From Sulfurimonas sp. (GTDB taxonomy: Bacteria > Campylobacterota > Campylobacteria > Campylobacterales > Sulfurimonadaceae), in the NCBI RefSeq assembly GCF_028714655.1, contig NZ_JAQTLY010000005.1, positions 62,001 through 126,000 on the forward strand: a stretch of DNA of 64,000 nucleotides, in the 5' to 3' direction. This document shows, piece after piece, positions 33,667 to 41,717 of this stretch (the first letter of the stretch is position 1; each line of letters opens with the position of its first letter). The position numbers and the translations under genes were made by a program. The notes beneath the pieces are model-generated. The model was not told the DNA's origin. It was given only the letters and a program-made list of their open reading frames with translations, and did not search any database.

Positions 33667-34388
33667 ACAGAACCAAATAGTAGAAGATTTAAAAGAATAA
33701 GCTCACTTGCTTCAATGGTAAAACCGTAAATATCCCCCGTAAATCCGCCGTATCTTTTGATGAAAAAGCTTTTTATAACAAACAAAACTAACAAAGCGCT
33801 AACAAGCAGAGGCAGTTTGTTATAAAATAGAACTGCTAAAAATGAGTAAAAAAGTGCGATAAGCATTTGCGGTTTTGTAAGCTCCTCTTTTGCCAAAGCA
33901 CCCATCCCGTTTTGGCTTATGTATGGGTAGAAGTAGATTGCCAAAACAGCGTTTAGTCTTGAGAGAAGCAGCACGAGAGGCAGAAGATAAAAAGTTCCAA
34001 AATGAGCCAAGGTTGATGCTTTTAAAATCAAAAACGAAGCACTTATTATCATTCCCATTCCGCCGACATGCGGGTCTTTCATAACCTCCAAGGCTCTCTC
34101 TTTAGGAGCGTACAAACCGTCTATGGTATCGCTAAAACCGTCAAGATGAAGCGCACCGGTGAGCAAAACCCAAAGAGCAAAGATTATAACGCCAAGATGA
34201 GTTGAGGCTATATACGGGCTTAAAACCGAGTAAACACCCCATAAAATAGCGCCTAAAACAAAACCCACAAGCGGATAGAACATAACTGCATAACCGTTGA
34301 TGCCCTTGTAAAAATTGTGGATTTTAAAAAAAGGAACAGTTGTTAACATCGACATTGCGAGTGCAAAACCTTTAAAAATATCTCTCAT
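33663..34388 (-). CDS. cobS: Adenosylcobinamide-GDP ribazoletransferase
   Basis: Membrane enzyme that joins the nucleotide loop to adenosylcobinamide-GDP. 241 residues with about six helices. GALHLDGFSDTIDGLYAP with the DGxxDxxDG metal site, followed by MKDPHVGGMG, is diagnostic. Overlaps cobU (34385) and cobC (33666) by 4 nt each, so the three are co-translated. Confidence 0.95.
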   Translation of the reverse strand: MRDIFKGFALAMSMLTTVPFFKIHNFYKGINGYAVMFYPLVGFVLGAILWGVYSVLSPYIASTHLGVIIFALWVLLTGALHLDGFSDTIDGLYAPKERALEVMKDPHVGGMGMIISASFLILKASTLAHFGTFYLLPLVLLLSRLNAVLAIYFYPYISQNGMGALAKEELTKPQMLIALFYSFLAVLFYNKLPLLVSALLVLFVIKSFFIKRYGGFTGDIYGFTIEASELILLNLLLFGSV

Positions 34389-34888
34389 TTTATCCTCACG
34401 GGTATACCGGCAATCGTGTGGTAAACCTCGTCACAGCTACTTGCGATTAGTTGAGAGAGCTTCCCGCTTACATCTATAAACTCTCTGGCAAGCGCGTTGT
34501 CGGGGATGATTCCGCACCCGACATCATTTAGAACAAAAACTATACTTTTATCAAGTGCCAAAACTCTCTCTAACTCTCTTTTCATATCGGAAAAAACATA
34601 ACCGTGATATAGCATATTGTTTATCCACATACTAACACACTCGATTAAAACGGTACTGTTTTGTTTTAAAATCGCTTCATAGAGTTTTAGAGGCTCTTCT
34701 ATCGTTTCAAACTCTTCGCTTCTTTGAAGCTTATGCTCGTCCACCCTGCGCTGCATCTCCCCATCCATAAACTCGCTAGTAGCCAGATAGACAGGTTTTA
34801 GAGCTGAATTTTTAAGCGTGTACATTTCGGCATTTAGTGATTTTCCGCTTTTAATACCGCCGATAAAGAGTGCTTTTTTAGTTTTCAT
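34385..34888 (-). CDS. cobU: Adenosylcobinamide kinase/GTP:adenosylcobinamide-phosphate guanylyltransferase
   Basis: 167 residues. P-loop FIGGIKSGKSLNAEMY, the RVDEHKLQR segment carrying the guanylylated His, VFVLNDVGCGIIPDNALAREFID, and the usual C-terminal IAGIPVRIK. It phosphorylates adenosylcobinamide and then attaches GMP. First gene of the cobU-cobS-cobC overlapping set. No cobalamin riboswitch is visible upstream. Confidence 0.95.
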   Translation of the reverse strand: MKTKKALFIGGIKSGKSLNAEMYTLKNSALKPVYLATSEFMDGEMQRRVDEHKLQRSEEFETIEEPLKLYEAILKQNSTVLIECVSMWINNMLYHGYVFSDMKRELERVLALDKSIVFVLNDVGCGIIPDNALAREFIDVSGKLSQLIASSCDEVYHTIAGIPVRIK

Positions 34889-35012
34889 TTTGAAATTTTA
34901 TCCAATGAAACAAAAAAGTGAGGTTTTTTGAGAGAGATTTGTGTTTAAAATGGAGAAGAAAAACTCCACCCACAAGATGGATGAAGTATAAAGTTAAAGA
35001 ACTTTGCTAATC

Positions 35013-35147
35013 TTAGTAAAGGTCTTGACTTGGATGGTTAGGTTTGCTAGCTTCTGTGTTGCCACCGTTGTTTGTATCATAGTTAACAATGTTGTCAGCT
35101 TGTAAAGCACCTAATGTAAGAGCGATTAGTAAAATGATGTTTTTCAT
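35013..35147 (-). CDS. Small secreted peptide, 44 residues (copy A)
   Basis: Minus-strand frame MKNIILLIALTLGALQA then DNIVNYDTNNGGNTEASKP and NHPSQDLY. The first 17 residues form a signal peptide with an A-x-A-like end (LQAD), leaving a mature peptide of about 27 residues rich in Asn, Asp and Ser. The Shine-Dalgarno AAGGAAAC is well placed. A near-identical gene stands at 40877-41011; the two differ by one residue (N22/T22) and a few silent changes, which supports real coding. Function unknown. A weak hairpin plus T-run follows near 34960-34990. Confidence 0.75.
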   Translation of the reverse strand: MKNIILLIALTLGALQADNIVNYDTNNGGNTEASKPNHPSQDLY

Positions 35148-35520
35148 CTTGTTTCCTTTGGTAAGAGAGCTTTACCCTCTATTTTTTTTAAACGCAAAAT
35201 GAGCAAAGCCCATTTCACTGCGCTAGCCGCTATGGCACTAAAGCTTGCCTTTCTCAAGGCAGAACATATTTTTAAATCGGAGAAATTTTATCCGATTTAA
35301 CTTTTAGGCTTATTATTGTTTTATAAGTAGCAATTTTTTTTAAGTTTTGGTTTATATATTAGATTTTTTACAAAACTAGACCTTGAATCAAGTTCAGGGT
35401 CTAGTTTTGAAGTTATGCAGAAGTCTAGTAACAGATTTTATTTGGTATGCATTCCTATCAAGGACGAGGAAAATTTTCAATAACATTTTGCTATAATGAA
35501 AAAAATTTATGGAGGTTTAG
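35148..35520. other. Leader of peptide A, insertion, and duplicated MntA promoter region
   Basis: 373 bases. 35148-35180 and 35267-35350 match the leader of the peptide gene at 41 kb, including an inverted repeat AAATCGGA...TCCGATTT. About 86 nt at 35181-35266, absent from the 41-kb copy, are inserted in between and contain a TTGCCTT/AAGGCA hairpin. A TCCTGAATCAAGTTCAGG-like hairpin (CTAGACCTTGAATC...GGGTCTAG) lies at about 35379-35407. From 35410 the sequence duplicates that before the first MntA gene, with TATAAT at 35492-35497. Confidence 0.6.
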
Positions 35521-35817
35521 ATGAATAAAGAACAAATTATAGATTATTTGAAAAATAAAAAACCATTCCTTCATGAGCAATTTGGGATAAGCAAAATAGG
35601 CTTATTTGGTTCATATGCAAGAGGCGAATCAACCAAAAATAGTGATGTTGACATTATTTATGAGATAGACAAAAATAAAAAATTTTCAATGTTTGCATAT
35701 TTAAAATTAAATCAATATCTTGAAGATAACTTTCATGCTAAAGTTGACCTTGTAAGAGAGGCTACAATCAAAGAATCACTAAAAAATTATATATCAAAAG
35801 ATGTGATATATGTTTAA
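35521..35817 (+). CDS. mntA: MntA-type minimal nucleotidyltransferase antitoxin (copy 2)
   Basis: 98 residues, same protein as at 20355; the DNA differs at only a handful of bases, so the duplication is recent. GS-x10-DVD catalytic motif intact. The start has TGGAGG 6 nt upstream. It overlaps the full-length HepT gene by 8 nt. In characterised pairs it transfers AMP onto a HepT tyrosine. Confidence 0.92.
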   Translation: MNKEQIIDYLKNKKPFLHEQFGISKIGLFGSYARGESTKNSDVDIIYEIDKNKKFSMFAYLKLNQYLEDNFHAKVDLVREATIKESLKNYISKDVIYV

Positions 35818-36154
35818 TACAAACAGAGATTGGAAATTGTATGCAGAAGATATTTTGCAGGAGTGTGAAAATATCAAAAAATTCACAGACGGCGTAACAT
35901 ATGAGGAGTTCACAGAGAATTTAGAAAAAGTGTATGCTGTCGCAAAAGCCTTTGAAAATATAGGTGAAGCGGTAAAGCAGCTTCCAAAAGAGATTACAAA
36001 AAATTATCCGAACATTCCATGGAGCGAAATCGCTAAAATGAGAGATGTATTAACGCATCACTACTTCGGTTTAGATGATAAAGTCCTATGGGATACGCTA
36101 GACGAGGATTTTGAGCAGTTTTGGCAAACAGTAGAAGAAATATCTAAAAGTTAG
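35810..36154 (+). CDS. hepT: HepT-type HEPN toxin, full length
   Basis: 114 residues, all-helical HEPN fold. Catalytic RX4HXY motif is R78-x4-H83-H84-Y85 (MRDVLTHHYFGLDD); Tyr85 is the expected AMPylation site by analogy with characterised systems. In those systems HepT cleaves RNA and is neutralised by MntA. It sits on the plus strand within a minus-strand cobalamin cluster, so the pair is an insertion between the peptide gene and cobQ. Confidence 0.9.
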   Translation: MFNTNRDWKLYAEDILQECENIKKFTDGVTYEEFTENLEKVYAVAKAFENIGEAVKQLPKEITKNYPNIPWSEIAKMRDVLTHHYFGLDDKVLWDTLDEDFEQFWQTVEEISKS

Positions 36155-36207
36155 TTTTATATGCAAGAAATGATGGCTGATACCAGTTTAATTTAGAAGC
36201 TAAAAAT

Positions 36208-37620
36208 TTAACAATTTGAGTGTCTCTGAATGGTTTGTATAGTGAGTGCCTTTTGTATAAAATCCATATCTACATATTCATCTATATGCCCTGCAAACTC
36301 TTTTATCGCTTTTTCTTTGTACTCTTTAAAATCATATCCCTCGTAGGTTTTATCTATTTTGTAAAACAGTCTGTAGCGAAACTCATCATTTTCAAAAATC
36401 CCGTGCACAAAAGTTGCGTATAGATTTTTTTTCTTCACTACCCTCTTTTTTGCTACTCCGTTATGTATCTCATACCCGTCTATCATTGAGCCAAAAAGAT
36501 AATAGCACCCTTTTTTTACTATTTTCTCTTTGGCAAAAACAACCTCGCCCTTTATCCGCCCAAAACCAAAAACCTCTTTAAATTCGGACTCTACCGCATC
36601 AGGGTCTAAAATCCTCTCAAACATCATCTCATAACCGCCGCAAATGGCTACTATTTTTTGTTTTTTTGAGCTTAAAATCTTCTCAAATCCCCGCTCTCTT
36701 AGCCACAACAAATCATCAACCACTCTTTTGCTTCCCGGTAAAACTACGACCTGACAAGTAGCTATATCACTCGCATTTGAGATAAAAACAAGCTCTACCT
36801 CTTTGTCCGCGATAAGAGGCTCAAAGTCGGTAAAGTTGCTGATATGCGGAAGTTTTATAACGCCTACTTTTATCTTTGCTCTGCTTGTATCTTGAATATA
36901 GTTCATAATCGACTCGCTGTCTTCAAAACCGAGATTGAAAGGTTTAAACGGTACTACACCCAAAACTTTTATGCCGAATTTTTTCTCTATGATGACTCTT
37001 CCCTCATCAAAAAGAGTCATATCGCCTTGAAACTTGTTGACTATTACGCCTATAATGTTGTCACGCAGTTTTTTCGGCAACAGCTTATAAACACCGTAGA
37101 TAGAAGCAAAAACTCCGCCTCGCTGAATATCCGCCACTAAAATAATCTTGGTATCAAACTCATCTGCTATGAAGATATTTGAGAGATCTTTATCCATAAG
37201 GTTTAGCTCAACGGGACTTCCCGCACCCTCGGCAACAATACAATCATACTCTTCTTTGAGCTTTAAAAAAGCCTCTTTTACAATAGGTTTTAGAGTGTCT
37301 ATATCACGGTAATACTCCCAAACATCTTTGTTGCATAGGCTCTTTCCGTTTATGATAAGGTGTGCTTTTGACTTTCCGCCGGACTTTAGCAAAATAGGGT
37401 TCATATAAGAAGTCGTTTTAAGCCCTATTGCTTCTGCTGCAAAGTATTGAGGAATAGCTATCTCACCCCCGTCATCCGTTACTTGTGAGTTGTTAGATAC
37501 ATTTTGAGCTTTAAAAGGAGCAACGCTGATGCCGCGATGATGCAGAAGATAGGTTATAGCAAAGCCAAGAGTAGATTTTCCGGCATCACTGCTTGTACCG
37601 AATATACTTATAGATTTCAA
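36208..37620 (-). CDS. cobQ: Cobyric acid synthase
   Basis: Amidates adenosylcobyrinic acid a,c-diamide at four positions using glutamine. 470 residues: an N-terminal ATP-dependent domain (SIFGTSSDAGKSTLGFA, KAQNVSNNSQV, VAEGAGSPVELNL) and a C-terminal class I glutaminase-like domain with nucleophile Cys in VAICGGYEMM and His in TFVHGIFEND. The P-loop-like start and GGEI(A)xAQ analogue (DDGGEIAIPQYFAAEA) are typical. Confidence 0.94.
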   Translation of the reverse strand: MKSISIFGTSSDAGKSTLGFAITYLLHHRGISVAPFKAQNVSNNSQVTDDGGEIAIPQYFAAEAIGLKTTSYMNPILLKSGGKSKAHLIINGKSLCNKDVWEYYRDIDTLKPIVKEAFLKLKEEYDCIVAEGAGSPVELNLMDKDLSNIFIADEFDTKIILVADIQRGGVFASIYGVYKLLPKKLRDNIIGVIVNKFQGDMTLFDEGRVIIEKKFGIKVLGVVPFKPFNLGFEDSESIMNYIQDTSRAKIKVGVIKLPHISNFTDFEPLIADKEVELVFISNASDIATCQVVVLPGSKRVVDDLLWLRERGFEKILSSKKQKIVAICGGYEMMFERILDPDAVESEFKEVFGFGRIKGEVVFAKEKIVKKGCYYLFGSMIDGYEIHNGVAKKRVVKKKNLYATFVHGIFENDEFRYRLFYKIDKTYEGYDFKEYKEKAIKEFAGHIDEYVDMDFIQKALTIQTIQRHSNC

Positions 37621-37663
37621 GTTGCAAAGCCTTTTTCATTTTATGTCACAATTATAGTGCAAT

Positions 37664-39343
37664 TTAGGGCTTCCACTCCATATTTTTTTCAAAAACCGAG
37701 ATTAAAATCTCTTTTAAACTCTCTGTTATCTTTGAATCTAGCTCTTTTTTGTTGCAGTAGATAAAAAACGGAACAGTGTTTAACATTGATTTTTTAAGTC
37801 TTTTTCTAAGAGTTGAAACCTCGTCTATGGCTACTAAATTTTTGCCGCTAAATAGAGAGAAATCTTTTGAGACCCCAAGATTAAACGAGACGATTTGGTA
37901 TGACAAAAAAAGAGCGTTATTTTTAGCCTCGTGATAAGAGATGAAACTTTCTAAAGAGTTTTTTAGAATTACCATTTTTGAACTATTTATATACCCGAAA
38001 CTCTCGCGAAATTGATACTTCTGTGGTGTGTTGAAGTCAAGTACCTCATATAGATCATTGAGATTTTTCCAAATAGAGTTAAAATGTTTTTTTCCAAAAA
38101 GTACCTCTTCAAAAATCATCAAAGTTTTTTGTATATCTTTTTTATCTGAATATTTAAGAAGAAAATACTCCTCTTTAAAGAGCGATATCAACCAGTTTTC
38201 ATCAAGCAGACTTATGGTATCCAATCTTTTTTCATCTTTTTGCTCATCCAAAAATTTCCATAACATAGAGATATCGCCCAATTTTTGTTCTTTTTCTTTT
38301 ATGAAGTATTGATTGGATAAATAGATAATCAAATTCTCTAACATCGCATCTTTTTTTGCTATCTGATGGTTAAAAATCACCTTTTTATAAAGGTTAAAAC
38401 GCATCTCCAGCATATGTTCTATATCTAAAATCGCACTGTCAAAAAAGGAGATATAATAATCCTCTTTTACGGTAGTTAAAACCGCTTGTTTAGCAATTCG
38501 AAGCAAATCTACCGCTCCGCCGATATATCCGCTTGCCAACATATCGCGGTTTATATAATCAAGTCTGTCTGCATCTACGGTAGAGTCTATAAAAGAGTGC
38601 AACACTCCAAAATCAAATCCGCCGAATTTTACATTTTGCAAGATGCAATCAACCAATCTATAAATAAGTTGTATATACTTTTTATCGATTGTTTGAGAAA
38701 AACTTTGCCCTATCTCATACTCAAAGAGCATCTTTGTAAATTCTAATCCCATTGCTTCATGAAGAACTTTAAAATTTTTGTCGGTGATTTGCTCGTAAAA
38801 CATAAGAAATGTTTTTTGCTCTTTATTTGTATCTTGGAGTTGTGAGAGTTTTTCATAAAGATTTTGCAAGGCATACTCGACTTGATGAGAAAACGGGAGG
38901 TGCCCCGCGTCGTGCAAAAGACCGGCTAATCTAAGAGCTTGAAGCGAGAGAAGATAAGCATACTTCTCTTTGGAGTTTTTAAGCGGTATGAGAAATTGGT
39001 AGAGCGTATCGTCTTCAAAGAGGCTGCATTTTTGGATTTTGACATCAATGCCAAGATCTAACTCTATTTTTTTGATAACTTTGTAAATATCGTCTAAAAA
39101 AAGCGTTCTTAATTCACTGTTCGCATTAAGCAGTGCACCCTTGTACATATGTGACGCAAGGTGCATCGTTCCCAAGCTGTGGATATATCTTTTAGTATTG
39201 ATTGAAGGAAAAGCAAAGTAAGCTAATGCATTTTGCGTAATAAACTGCAAGCGGCTCAAAATCTTTGTCTGAAGGATTTTTCCCTCAAATTTTGTGTACT
39301 CTATATGGCTAAATATGGTGTCGTTTATAAATTTATTTGTCAT
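37664..39343 (-). CDS. HD-domain phosphohydrolase
   Basis: 559 residues of the SAMHD1/dGTPase-related HD superfamily. First His in THRH-like context (RYIHSLGTMHLASHMY), metal motif RLAGLLHDAGHLPFSHQVEYAL, and distal Asp in DADRLDYINRDMLASG. Substrate may be dNTPs or other nucleotides. It starts immediately after the stop of the PIN-PhoH gene (TAAATG), so the two are co-transcribed. Confidence 0.85.
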   Translation of the reverse strand: MTNKFINDTIFSHIEYTKFEGKILQTKILSRLQFITQNALAYFAFPSINTKRYIHSLGTMHLASHMYKGALLNANSELRTLFLDDIYKVIKKIELDLGIDVKIQKCSLFEDDTLYQFLIPLKNSKEKYAYLLSLQALRLAGLLHDAGHLPFSHQVEYALQNLYEKLSQLQDTNKEQKTFLMFYEQITDKNFKVLHEAMGLEFTKMLFEYEIGQSFSQTIDKKYIQLIYRLVDCILQNVKFGGFDFGVLHSFIDSTVDADRLDYINRDMLASGYIGGAVDLLRIAKQAVLTTVKEDYYISFFDSAILDIEHMLEMRFNLYKKVIFNHQIAKKDAMLENLIIYLSNQYFIKEKEQKLGDISMLWKFLDEQKDEKRLDTISLLDENWLISLFKEEYFLLKYSDKKDIQKTLMIFEEVLFGKKHFNSIWKNLNDLYEVLDFNTPQKYQFRESFGYINSSKMVILKNSLESFISYHEAKNNALFLSYQIVSFNLGVSKDFSLFSGKNLVAIDEVSTLRKRLKKSMLNTVPFFIYCNKKELDSKITESLKEILISVFEKNMEWKP

Positions 39344-40714
39344 TTATTTTTCAAAAATTCGTTCGCTAAACTCGGCAAATTTTCCGCGAACTGCTTTTTC
39401 AAGCTCTATCGCAAACATATTTAACTCCGGATGTGCCTCTCTCGTCTGTTTTAGCAGAGTTGTCAGCCCGTTGTTATATTTGTTTAGGTAAAGGTTGTCT
39501 ATCTGCCTGTTTGAACCGATGACGATTGCCATACAACTCTCATCAAGTCGTGAAAGTATAAGCTGCGTCGTCTTTTCGCTGCTGTTTTGCCACTCATCCA
39601 TAATTACTATCGCATCGCTTAGAGTTCGTCCTCTTGCTTCCCCCGGCCATAGCGTTTGGATACCGTATTTTGATAGCAACTCCTCTATTTTTGATTGTAT
39701 TGATTCGGGATTATCGGCATTCGCTCCCTTTTTTAGTCGTTTTTTTGCTATAAACTCCATCGTATCGTTCAGTGCCATATTGTAAATTCTAAATTTCTCA
39801 TCGTTTCCCGATAAAAATCCCACTTCCGCTCCTCTGTCAATCGACTCAATAGAGTTCCTCACATAAACTATTTTATCATAAAGTCCTTTATCTATAAGCC
39901 GCATAGCCGCTACAAATGACATTAGCGTTTTGCCGCTTCCGGCTTTTGCATCTATAACTAGAAGATTATAGGCATTTTCCATAATGGCTTTCACGAAAAA
40001 TTTTTGTTTCAGGTTTGCCGGTTTTACCCAAAGAGGATTAAAATCGCTCTCATCCATTACCAGTATCCTCTCGCCGACTATAATGCCGTAAGCGCTGTTT
40101 CCGTCGCTTGACTCAAATATGTAGCAAAAGTTCTCTTTTTTATATTCGCCGTCTATCTCTTTAATGGGTTGAAGATTTAAGTTGTTAAAGTAAATAGATT
40201 CAAGAGGCACGCTTTTTACAAAAGCAAATTCCGGAACTTCGCTTTTATCATCATTGAGTGTTTGAGTTTTTATGTTTTTAAAGAGCGCAAATGTTCTGGC
40301 ATAAATATCTATAGATAAAAATATAACCTTTTGACCTTTATAATAATCCCTTGCAACCTCGGCAACTTCTATAATCCTCTTATCGTTGCTCTCTGAAATA
40401 TGATGCTGTTCGATTTGCGTTTCGTATTTGTCTTTAGAGATGATGTGAATGATAATATCATCTTTATAAAGTTTTACAACCTTATAATTTGGCTTATAAT
40501 CAATCTCTTTTATCTTTGTGGAGGCTAAAAATCTGGCAAACTCTCTTGAGTAGTACCCAAGTTCATTCGGGAGTTTCTTTTTATCTTCAAGTTCAAGCAG
40601 TACCGTCTCCGGTATCACGACTATGTTAGAACCGTTATCGCTTAAGTTAGCTATATTTCGCAGGTTTTGCAAAATAATATTTGTGTCTATGACATAAACT
40701 TTATCTTTTTTCAT
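39344..40714 (-). CDS. PIN-PhoH fusion ATPase
   Basis: 456 residues. N-terminal PIN nuclease domain (about 1-150): VIDTNIILQNL with the first Asp, ETVLLELEDKK with the second acid, and IIVLSIDIYARTFA-type third acid region. C-terminal PhoH ATPase with Walker A DAKAGSGKTLMSF, Walker B AIVIMDEWQNSS and RLDESCMAIVIGSNRQID. Such PIN-PhoH (YlaK/PhoH2) proteins are RNA-unwinding ribonucleases. Upstream, the 454-nt gap to 41169 holds the second small peptide gene. Confidence 0.9.
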   Translation of the reverse strand: MKKDKVYVIDTNIILQNLRNIANLSDNGSNIVVIPETVLLELEDKKKLPNELGYYSREFARFLASTKIKEIDYKPNYKVVKLYKDDIIIHIISKDKYETQIEQHHISESNDKRIIEVAEVARDYYKGQKVIFLSIDIYARTFALFKNIKTQTLNDDKSEVPEFAFVKSVPLESIYFNNLNLQPIKEIDGEYKKENFCYIFESSDGNSAYGIIVGERILVMDESDFNPLWVKPANLKQKFFVKAIMENAYNLLVIDAKAGSGKTLMSFVAAMRLIDKGLYDKIVYVRNSIESIDRGAEVGFLSGNDEKFRIYNMALNDTMEFIAKKRLKKGANADNPESIQSKIEELLSKYGIQTLWPGEARGRTLSDAIVIMDEWQNSSEKTTQLILSRLDESCMAIVIGSNRQIDNLYLNKYNNGLTTLLKQTREAHPELNMFAIELEKAVRGKFAEFSERIFEK

Positions 40715-40815
40715 ACCAAAATAATATGCGATGTTTATTACACGATTGTTACTTAAAAATTAAATGATTTTGATAGAAAATTAAATGATTTTGATAGTTT
40801 GTCAGATTAGAAGAA

Positions 40816-40851
40816 TGGAAGAAGAAATCCCGCCCTCAAAGCGGGCGGGAT
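40816..40851 (-). terminator. Rho-independent terminator of peptide gene copy B
   Basis: Perfect 9-bp stem ATCCCGCCC (40827-40835) / GGGCGGGAT (40843-40851) with a 7-nt loop. On the minus strand it is followed by a T-rich run (TTTCTTCTTCC). It lies about 26 nt after the stop of the 44-residue peptide gene. Confidence 0.8.
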
Positions 40852-40876
40852 GTAAAGCTAAAGAACTTTGCTAATC

Positions 40877-41011
40877 TTAGTAAAGGTCTTGACTTGGATG
40901 GTTAGGTTTGCTAGCTTCTGTGTTGCCACCGTTGTTTGTATCGTAAGTTACGATGTTGTCAGCTTGAAGAGCACCTAATGTAAGAGCGATTAGTAAAATG
41001 ATGTTTTTCAT
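40877..41011 (-). CDS. Small secreted peptide, 44 residues (copy B)
   Basis: Same frame as at 35013-35147: signal peptide MKNIILLIALTLGALQA, then DNIVTYDTNNGGNTEASKP and NHPSQDLY. One replacement (T22 for N22); the base differences concentrate at this codon and at silent positions. AAGGAAAC Shine-Dalgarno, conserved leader with the AAATCGGA/TCCGATTT inverted repeat upstream, strong terminator downstream, so it forms a self-contained monocistronic unit. Function unknown; the abundance-type signals suggest a highly expressed exported peptide. Confidence 0.78.
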   Translation of the reverse strand: MKNIILLIALTLGALQADNIVTYDTNNGGNTEASKPNHPSQDLY

Positions 41012-41052
41012 CTTGTTTCCTTTGTTAAGAGAGCGTTACCCTCTAGTATTTT

Positions 41053-41082
41053 TAAATCGGAGAAATTTTATCCGATTTAACT
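41053..41082 (-). promoter_or_regulatory. Conserved inverted repeat in peptide-gene leader
   Basis: TTAAATCGGAGAAATTTTATCCGATTTAA: arms AAATCGGA and TCCGATTT around about 8-9 nt. It is present at the same place before both peptide genes (also about 35272-35301), within otherwise conserved upstream sequence. It could be an operator or an RNA hairpin in the 5' leader; no assignment is possible from sequence alone. Confidence 0.5.
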
Positions 41083-41168
41083 TTTAGGCTTCTTATCGTT
41101 TTTTAAGTAGCAATTTTTTTTAAGTTTGGTTTACATATTGAAAATTTTTTATGACTCATAATAGCAGT

Positions 41169-41525
41169 TTAAAACTCATCTAAAAATTTTATAATTTTTT
41201 CACTTGGGCGCCCGATAATTGCCCTGCTACCTTTAATAATCACGGGTCGTTCAATAAGTTTTGGGTGTTTAACCATTGCTAAAATCAGCTTATCCTCATC
41301 AAGCTCATCTGCTAAATTTAGCTCTGTATATAACTCCTCTTTTGTTCTCATTAGCTCTCTTGCAGATACACCAAGCATTTTTAAAACTTCTCTAATTTGC
41401 ACCTCATCAGGGGAGTCCTCCAGATACTTAACTACACTAGCCTCATATCCGCCGTTATTTAAAATCTCCATCGCCTCACGGGATTTTGAGCATTTTGGAT
41501 TATGCCAAATTGTAATTTCACTCAT
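41169..41525 (-). CDS. ArsC/YffB-family glutaredoxin-like reductase
   Basis: 118 residues: thioredoxin-fold arsenate reductase family, with catalytic Cys12 in WHNPKCSKSREAMEIL and the conserved C-terminal ERPVIIKGSRAIIGRPSEKI holding the arginine that binds oxyanion. This matches the glutaredoxin-dependent ArsC group, but without arsR or arsB nearby the natural substrate is uncertain. Confidence 0.88.
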   Translation of the reverse strand: MSEITIWHNPKCSKSREAMEILNNGGYEASVVKYLEDSPDEVQIREVLKMLGVSARELMRTKEELYTELNLADELDEDKLILAMVKHPKLIERPVIIKGSRAIIGRPSEKIIKFLDEF

Positions 41526-41567
41526 TTTTTAACTCCTTTTATCTGATTTTACACACTCTATAACCTA

Positions 41568-41706
41568 GATCCTGAATCAAGTTCAGGATGACGGGGACTC
41601 GGAAATCTTGTCATTCCAAATCAAGTTCAGGATGACGGGGACTCGGAAATCTCGCCATTGACAAACTTGTACCACAAGGGTATTTCCTTTGGTCATTTGG
41701 AATCTA
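41568..41706. repeat. Cluster of hairpin repeats with 61-nt composite
   Basis: Two ATCCTGAATCAAGTTCAGGATGACG hairpins or part copies, separated by GGGGACTCGGAAATC direct repeats (41596 and 41638). They are followed by a 61-nt stretch (41646-41706) that recurs inverted at 48869-48929. It fills the gap between the ArsC-like gene and the next operon's last gene. Confidence 0.75.
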
Positions 41707-41717
41707 ATATAAACCTA

